In this document: piece after piece, positions 59,692 through 64,000 of the stretch
Position numbering within the stretch: position 1 is the first letter of the stretch
How the letters are laid out: each line of letters opens with the position of its first letter
Source of the DNA: Nocardia blacklockiae
GTDB taxonomy: Bacteria; Actinomycetota; Actinomycetes; Mycobacteriales; Mycobacteriaceae
NCBI RefSeq assembly: GCF_015477355.1
Contig: NZ_JADLRJ010000001.1
Span: 248,001-312,000, forward strand
Direction: 5' to 3'
DNA length: 64,000 bases
The notes under the pieces: generated by a model
The model's database searches: none
The model's input: only the letters and a program-made list of their open reading frames with translations
Told to the model about the DNA's origin: nothing
Program-made: the position numbers and the translations under genes

Positions 59692-60923
59692 TGGGCGGGC
59701 ACACCGGCGGCGCGGCGTCACCCGGTGCGGGCGGACCGCTGGCGGGGCTCACTGTGGTGGCCCTGGAGCAGGCGGTGTCCGCGCCCATGTGCACCCGCAC
59801 GCTGGCCGATTTCGGCGCCCGGGTGATCAAGATCGAGAATCCGGCCGGCGGCGACTTCGCCCGCTACTACGACGAGGTGGTGCACGGGCAGGCCGCGCAT
59901 TTCGTCTGGGTCAACCGCGGCAAGGAGTCGGTCACCCTCGATCTGAAAACCGATGCGGGAGTGGCGCTTCTGCACCGGCTGCTGGCACGGGCGGACGTGC
60001 TGGTGTCGAATCTGGCGCCCGGCGCGACCGGGCGGCTGGGGCTGGCGCCCGCGGATCTCGCCGCGCGCTATCCGGACCTGATCGCGGTGGAGATCGACGG
60101 CTTCGGGGCCGGGGGACCGCTGTCGCACAAGCGGGCCTACGACCTGCTCGTGCAGGCGGAGTCCGGCGTGTGCGCGGTGACCGGCACCGCGGACGCCCCC
60201 GCGAAACCGGGGCCGCCGGTCGCCGACGTCACCACGGGTCTGTATGCCGCACTGTCGATTCTGGCCGCGCTGCACGGGCGGACCCGCGGCTCCGGACACG
60301 GCGGTGCCCTCGCCGTGAGCCTGTTCGACACCATGGCCGAGATGATGGGCTACCACCTGACCTACGCGCGGCACGCCGGCGTCGACCAGGAGCCACTCGG
60401 CATGAGTTCGCCCGCTGTGGCGCCCTACGGCGCGTACCCGACCGCCGACGGGCGCACCGTCGTGCTCGGCACCACCAACGACCGCGAGTGGCAGCGGCTC
60501 GCGACCGAGCTCCTGGGCCGCCCGGATCTCGCTGCGGCCGAACGCTTCCGGACGAATTCGGAGCGCGTGCGGCACCGCGCCGAACTGGACGAGGCGATCG
60601 GCGCGTGGTGCGCGCGGCACGACCTGGCGCACATCCAGAAGACCGCCGACGACGCCGGCATCGGCAACTCCTGCTACAACCGCCCCAGCGAGGTCCTGGA
60701 CCACCCGCAACTGACCGAACGCGACCGCTGGCGCACCATCGACACCCCCGGCGGGCCGATCCCCTCGCTCCTGCCGCCCGCCATCCTGGACGGCTACGAC
60801 CCGCCGATGGGCCCGGTGCCCGCGCTCGGCGCGCACACCGACGCTGTGCTGAGCGAGTTGGGATGCAGTGCAGACGAACTCGCGCGATTGCGTGCCTCGG
60901 GTGCGATCGGCCCCACCCGATGA
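59691..60923 (+). CDS. CaiB/BaiF family III CoA-transferase
   Basis: 410 residues; ATG 59691 overlaps the SDR stop by one base. LAGLTVVALEQAVSAPMCTRTLADFGARV at the N-terminus and the expected Asp in PPVADVTTGLYAALSIL. It probably activates the acid brought in by the importer operon. Its 3' side is followed by a large inverted-repeat element. Confidence 0.92.
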   Translation: MGGHTGGAASPGAGGPLAGLTVVALEQAVSAPMCTRTLADFGARVIKIENPAGGDFARYYDEVVHGQAAHFVWVNRGKESVTLDLKTDAGVALLHRLLARADVLVSNLAPGATGRLGLAPADLAARYPDLIAVEIDGFGAGGPLSHKRAYDLLVQAESGVCAVTGTADAPAKPGPPVADVTTGLYAALSILAALHGRTRGSGHGGALAVSLFDTMAEMMGYHLTYARHAGVDQEPLGMSSPAVAPYGAYPTADGRTVVLGTTNDREWQRLATELLGRPDLAAAERFRTNSERVRHRAELDEAIGAWCARHDLAHIQKTADDAGIGNSCYNRPSEVLDHPQLTERDRWRTIDTPGGPIPSLLPPAILDGYDPPMGPVPALGAHTDAVLSELGCSADELARLRASGAIGPTR

Positions 60924-60990
60924 GTGCGATGTCGACACCGACTGACGCCCGTCGGCACCCCCTCCGCCATCCCCGGCTCGGCCACCCTCG

Positions 60991-61081
60991 GTCATCCCGG
61001 CATGCTCTTGGCCGGGATCCATTTCCACCCCGTTCCGCACTTGGCCGGGCTGGATTCCGGCCGAAAACGTGCCGGAATGAC
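60991..61081. repeat. Large imperfect inverted repeat (REP/MITE-like element)
   Basis: Arms at 60991-61021 (GTCATCCCGGCATGCTCTTGG...) and 61051-61081 are 31 bases each with a 29-base loop. Nearly all differences between one arm and the complement of the other are transitions, so an RNA copy could keep G-U pairing. It fills most of the gap between the CoA-transferase and crotonase genes. Similar palindromic intergenic elements are, from memory, common in Nocardia. Confidence 0.7.
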
Positions 61082-61119
61082 GGGGGCGGGTGGTCGCGAG
61101 TTCGGGACGGGGACGAACG

Positions 61120-61947
61120 ATGACCACTGATTCAGTCCTGCTGTGTGAGGACCGCGACGGCGTGCGGACGCTGACCCTGAATCGCCCGCATCGCAAGAAC
61201 GCCCTCGATGCCGAACTGTGGGCCGCGTTGGCGGATGCGTTGCGCGACACCGCTTCCGACCGCTCCGTGCGGTCGGTGGTACTCACCGGGGCGGGCGGTG
61301 CGTTCTGTTCGGGCGCGGATATTTCGGTTCCGGACAACAACCATCCGATCTACCGGATGCGCGCGCTCACCGATGTCGCGTTGCTGCTGCACGAGCTTCC
61401 ACAGCCGACGGTCGCGAAGGTGTGCGGGGTCGCGGTGGGGGCGGGCTGGAATCTGGCGCTGGGCTGCGATCTCGTGGCCGCCACCCCGGAATCGACGTTC
61501 GCGCAGATCTTCACGCGGCGCGGGCTGACCCTCGACCTCGGCGGGTCGTGGCTGCTGCCGCGACTGGTCGGCCTGCAACAGGCCAAGCGGCTCACGCTGC
61601 TCGCCGAGACCGTCGACGCCGAGCAGGCCCGGGAACTGGGCCTGGTGACCTGGGTGGTGGCGGCCGACGAGATCGACGGCTTCGTCACCGATCTGGCCGC
61701 CCGGCTGGCCGCCGGTCCGCCGGTGGCGCTCGCCCAGACCAAGGCATTGCTGCACGCCGGCGCGAATTCCACACTGCGAGAAGCGCTCACGGCCGAAGCC
61801 GGGGCGCAGGGCCTCAATTTCGCGACCGCGGACGCCCCGGAGGCGTTCGCGGCCTTCGCCGAGCGGCGCGAACCCCGCTTCACCGGGCGCTGGACGGTCC
61901 GGCGCCCGCCGATCCGGCCGGGGCGAGAGTCCGAGAACGGGAGATAA
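61120..61947 (+). CDS. Crotonase-superfamily protein (PaaG-type isomerase-like)
   Basis: 275 residues from ATG 61120. RTLTLNRPHRKNALDAELWAAL, VVLTGAGGAFCSGADIS, VAVGAGWNLALGCDLVAA. The hydratase glutamates are replaced (Asn in GWNL; Phe in AQIF), while FTRRGLTLDLGGSWLLPRLVG has the Asp region of PaaG-type Delta3-Delta2 isomerases. Probably moves or protonates a double bond in a CoA ester. It is three bases from the thiolase start. Confidence 0.88.
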   Translation: MTTDSVLLCEDRDGVRTLTLNRPHRKNALDAELWAALADALRDTASDRSVRSVVLTGAGGAFCSGADISVPDNNHPIYRMRALTDVALLLHELPQPTVAKVCGVAVGAGWNLALGCDLVAATPESTFAQIFTRRGLTLDLGGSWLLPRLVGLQQAKRLTLLAETVDAEQARELGLVTWVVAADEIDGFVTDLAARLAAGPPVALAQTKALLHAGANSTLREALTAEAGAQGLNFATADAPEAFAAFAERREPRFTGRWTVRRPPIRPGRESENGR

Positions 61948-61950
61948 CAG

Positions 61951-63096
61951 ATGCGTGAGGTAGTCATCGCCGGAGCGGTCCGCACCGCCGTCGGCAAACG
62001 CAACGGTGCGCTGTCGGGGGTGCATCCGGCGGATCTGTCCGCCCTCGTCCTCACCGCGCTGGCCGAGCGCACCGGCCTGGACCCGGCGGTGATCGACGAC
62101 GTGATCTGGGGCTGCGTCTCCCAGGTCGGCGACCAGTCCAGCAATATCGGGCGCTACGCGGTGCTGGCGGCGGGCTGGCCGGAGAGCATTCCGGGCACCA
62201 CGGTGAACCGGGCGTGCGGATCCAGCCAGCAGGCACTGGATTTCGCCGCGCAGGCCGTGCTGTCCGGGCAGCAGGACGTCGTGGTGGCCGGGGGCGTCGA
62301 GGTGATGAGCCGGGTGCCGCTCGGCGCGGCCCGCGCCTCGGGACAGCCGTACGGGCCGAAAGCGCTGGCACGCTACGACGACTTCTCCTTCAACCAGGGC
62401 CTCTCGGCCGAATTGATCGCGGAGAAATGGGGATTCACCCGCACCCGACTCGACGAGTACTCCGCGCGCTCGCACGAGCGTGCCGCCGCGGCGCAGGACG
62501 CGGGCGCCTTCACCGGTCAGATCGTCTCCGTGACAACAGCTTCCGGCGTGGTGACCGAGGACGAGGGCATCCGGCGCGGCACCACGGCCGCGAAGCTCGC
62601 CGGATTGAAGCCCGCCTTCCGCGAGGACGGCGTGATCCACGCCGGGAACTCGTCGCAGATCTCCGACGGTGCCGCCGCGCTGGTGGTGACCACCCCGGAG
62701 AAGGCCCGCGAACTCGGCCTGACCCAGTTGGTGCGGTACCGCGCGGGGGCGGTCGCCGGGTCCGATCCCGTGCTGATGCTCACCGGGCCGATCCCGGCTA
62801 CCGAAAAGGTTTTGCGGAAAGCGGGTTTGGCGCTGTCGGACATCGGCGTGTTCGAGGTGAACGAGGCGTTCGCCCCGGTGCCCCTGGCGTGGCTCGCCGA
62901 GACCGGTGCGGACCCCGCGCTGACCAATCCGCTCGGCGGCGCGATCGCGCTCGGACATCCGCTCGGCGGCTCCGGCGCGGTGCTGATGACCCGGATGATC
63001 CACCACATGCGCGACAACGGGATTCGCTACGGGCTGCAGACCATGTGCGAGGGCGGCGGCACCGCGAACGCCACCGTCGTCGAACTGATTTCCTGA
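61951..63096 (+). CDS. Thiolase-family acetyl-CoA C-acyltransferase
   Basis: 381 residues. Nucleophile Cys in VNRACGSSQQALDFAAQ (about residue 88), His in GGAIALGHPLGGSGAVLM, second Cys in MCEGGGTANAT. It is a degradative-type thiolase at the end of the CoA-ester pathway, followed closely by an acyl-CoA dehydrogenase. Confidence 0.94.
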   Translation: MREVVIAGAVRTAVGKRNGALSGVHPADLSALVLTALAERTGLDPAVIDDVIWGCVSQVGDQSSNIGRYAVLAAGWPESIPGTTVNRACGSSQQALDFAAQAVLSGQQDVVVAGGVEVMSRVPLGAARASGQPYGPKALARYDDFSFNQGLSAELIAEKWGFTRTRLDEYSARSHERAAAAQDAGAFTGQIVSVTTASGVVTEDEGIRRGTTAAKLAGLKPAFREDGVIHAGNSSQISDGAAALVVTTPEKARELGLTQLVRYRAGAVAGSDPVLMLTGPIPATEKVLRKAGLALSDIGVFEVNEAFAPVPLAWLAETGADPALTNPLGGAIALGHPLGGSGAVLMTRMIHHMRDNGIRYGLQTMCEGGGTANATVVELIS

Positions 63097-63109
63097 ACGG
63101 AGGCACGGC

Positions 63110-64000
63110 GTGCGACGAGAACTGTTCACCGCCGATCACGAGGCGTTCCGGGAGCTGGCCCGGGATTTCGTCGAGAAGCGGATCGTGCCGGACTATCCCG
63201 AGTGGGAGAAGTCCGGCGTGCTGCCGCTGGAGATCTTCGCCGAGATGGGCGAACTCGGGCTGCTCGGCTTCGCGCTGCCCGAGGAGTACGGGGGCGCGGG
63301 GCTGCGCGACTACCGCTACAACGTGGTTCTGCAGGAGGAGGCTGCCCGCGCGCTGGTCACCCTCGGCACCGTGCGCACCCAGCTCGACGTCATCCTGCCC
63401 TACTTCCTCGACTACGCCGACGCCGCGCAGCGCGAGCGGTGGTTCCCCGGCCTGGCGGCGGGGCGGCTGCTCACCGCCATCGCCATGACCGAGCCGGGCA
63501 CCGGGTCCGATCTCGCGGGCATGCGGACCAGCGCGGTGCGCGACGGCGACGAGTACGTCCTCAACGGGGCCAAGACGTTCATCACCGGCGGCCTGCTCGC
63601 GGATCTGGTGATCGTGGTCGCCCGCACGGCCACCGATCCGGACAACCGTCGCGCCGGGCTCACGCTGCTGGTCGTCGAGGACGGGATGCCCGGGTTCGCC
63701 CGCGGGCGGATGCTGGACAAGATGGGCTGCAAGGTGCAGGACACCATGGAGCTGTCGTTCACCGACGTCCGGGTGCCGGTGGCCAACCGGCTCGGCGAGG
63801 AGGGCGCGGCGTTCGGCTACCTGGGCCGCAACCTGCCGCAGGAACGGCTGACCGTGGCCGTCGGCTCGGTCGCGCAGGCCCGCGCCGCCATCGCCACGAC
63901 CATCGATTACACCAAGCAGCGCAAGGCTTTCGGGACGCCGGTCGCCTCGTTCCAGAACACCAAGTTCGAACTGGCCGCGATGTCCGCCGAGGTGGAGGCG
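63110..64000 (+). CDS. Acyl-CoA dehydrogenase, 3' truncated by window
   Basis: 297 codons are visible from GTG 63110, with GGAGG seven bases upstream; the frame is open at the window end. Motifs: RRELFTADHEAFRELARDFVE, LGFALPEEYGGAG, MTEPGTGSDLAGMRTSA, FITGGLLADLVIVVARTA, and FSYTKQRKAFG-type TIDYTKQRKAFGTP. The missing C-terminal part should hold the catalytic Glu. It continues the beta-oxidation operon that begins upstream. Confidence 0.93.
   Translation, partial: MRRELFTADHEAFRELARDFVEKRIVPDYPEWEKSGVLPLEIFAEMGELGLLGFALPEEYGGAGLRDYRYNVVLQEEAARALVTLGTVRTQLDVILPYFLDYADAAQRERWFPGLAAGRLLTAIAMTEPGTGSDLAGMRTSAVRDGDEYVLNGAKTFITGGLLADLVIVVARTATDPDNRRAGLTLLVVEDGMPGFARGRMLDKMGCKVQDTMELSFTDVRVPVANRLGEEGAAFGYLGRNLPQERLTVAVGSVAQARAAIATTIDYTKQRKAFGTPVASFQNTKFELAAMSAEVEA

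Noticed and set aside
1-64000. tRNA, rRNA and insertion sequences
   Set aside because: No tRNA cloverleaf, ribosomal RNA signature or transposase motif was seen in any gap.

Overview
The window is high-GC actinobacterial DNA, most likely from Nocardia or a close mycolate-containing relative. The supporting signs are the GC-rich codon third positions, the frequent GTG/TTG starts, the XRE regulator/DUF397 locus, an F420-type LLM oxidoreductase, an MTB12-like lipoprotein, and the large number of CoA-ester catabolic genes. The taxonomic call is an inference from gene content. I annotate 64 genes; the first and last run off the window.

Layout. (1) 1-4.1 kb: the 3' end of a type I polyketide synthase (ketoreductase, carrier protein, terminal thioester-reductase), translationally coupled to a diiron ferritin-like protein. 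(2) 4.1-9.0 kb: small accessory genes (VOC protein, SUKH protein, XRE/DUF397 regulator locus with two small unknown genes, GNAT, MDR oxidoreductase). (3) 9.0-17.5 kb: a minus-strand catabolic operon (amidohydrolase, two M24-family proteins, a crotonase and a double-domain CoA-transferase), divergent from a TetR regulator. (4) 17.7-35.2 kb: a molybdenum hydroxylase operon with an XdhC-type maturation gene, a split B12-dependent acyl-CoA mutase with a MeaB chaperone, CoA-transferase, LLM oxidoreductase, a KshB-like ferredoxin reductase, paired acyl-CoA dehydrogenases, crotonase, SDR and thiolase. (5) 35.3-45.0 kb: a compact sugar/sulfur-carrier-like operon (phosphoglucose isomerase, a JAMM-FGE fusion, a MoaD/ThiS-like ubiquitin-fold protein ending in Gly-Gly, a DhnA-type aldolase, a HAD phosphatase and a TreT-like glycosyltransferase), followed by a small RHH-like protein, an unknown gene and a ROK-family regulator. 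(6) 45.1-64.0 kb: catabolism resumes with a TesB thioesterase, TetR regulator, crotonases, acyl-CoA dehydrogenases, a Rieske oxygenase with a small coupled partner, a branched-chain-type ABC importer, SDR, CoA-transferase and thiolase.

Two observations stand out. First, a 15-bp palindrome GAGAATNNNATTCTC occurs in four perfect and three near-perfect copies, all at promoters of the catabolic genes in regions 4 and 6, including two at the TetR gene at 45.9-46.6 kb. This looks like one acyl-CoA catabolic regulon governed by that TetR protein. Second, the operon at 35.6-41.9 kb lacks this palindrome, has its own inverted repeats and a sugar-type (ROK) regulator, and sits between parts of the regulon like an inserted cassette. 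Its combination of ubiquitin-like protein, JAMM-FGE fusion and sugar-phosphate enzymes does not match any pathway I know. It is the best candidate here for an undescribed system, plausibly making a sulfur-containing sugar or glycoside.

The catabolic genes together could import an acid (ABC transporter), activate or exchange its CoA ester (CoA-transferases), oxidise it (Mo hydroxylase, Rieske oxygenase with reductase, acyl-CoA dehydrogenases), rearrange a branched or cyclic carbon skeleton (B12 mutase) and cleave it (thiolases). The actual substrate cannot be read from the sequence.
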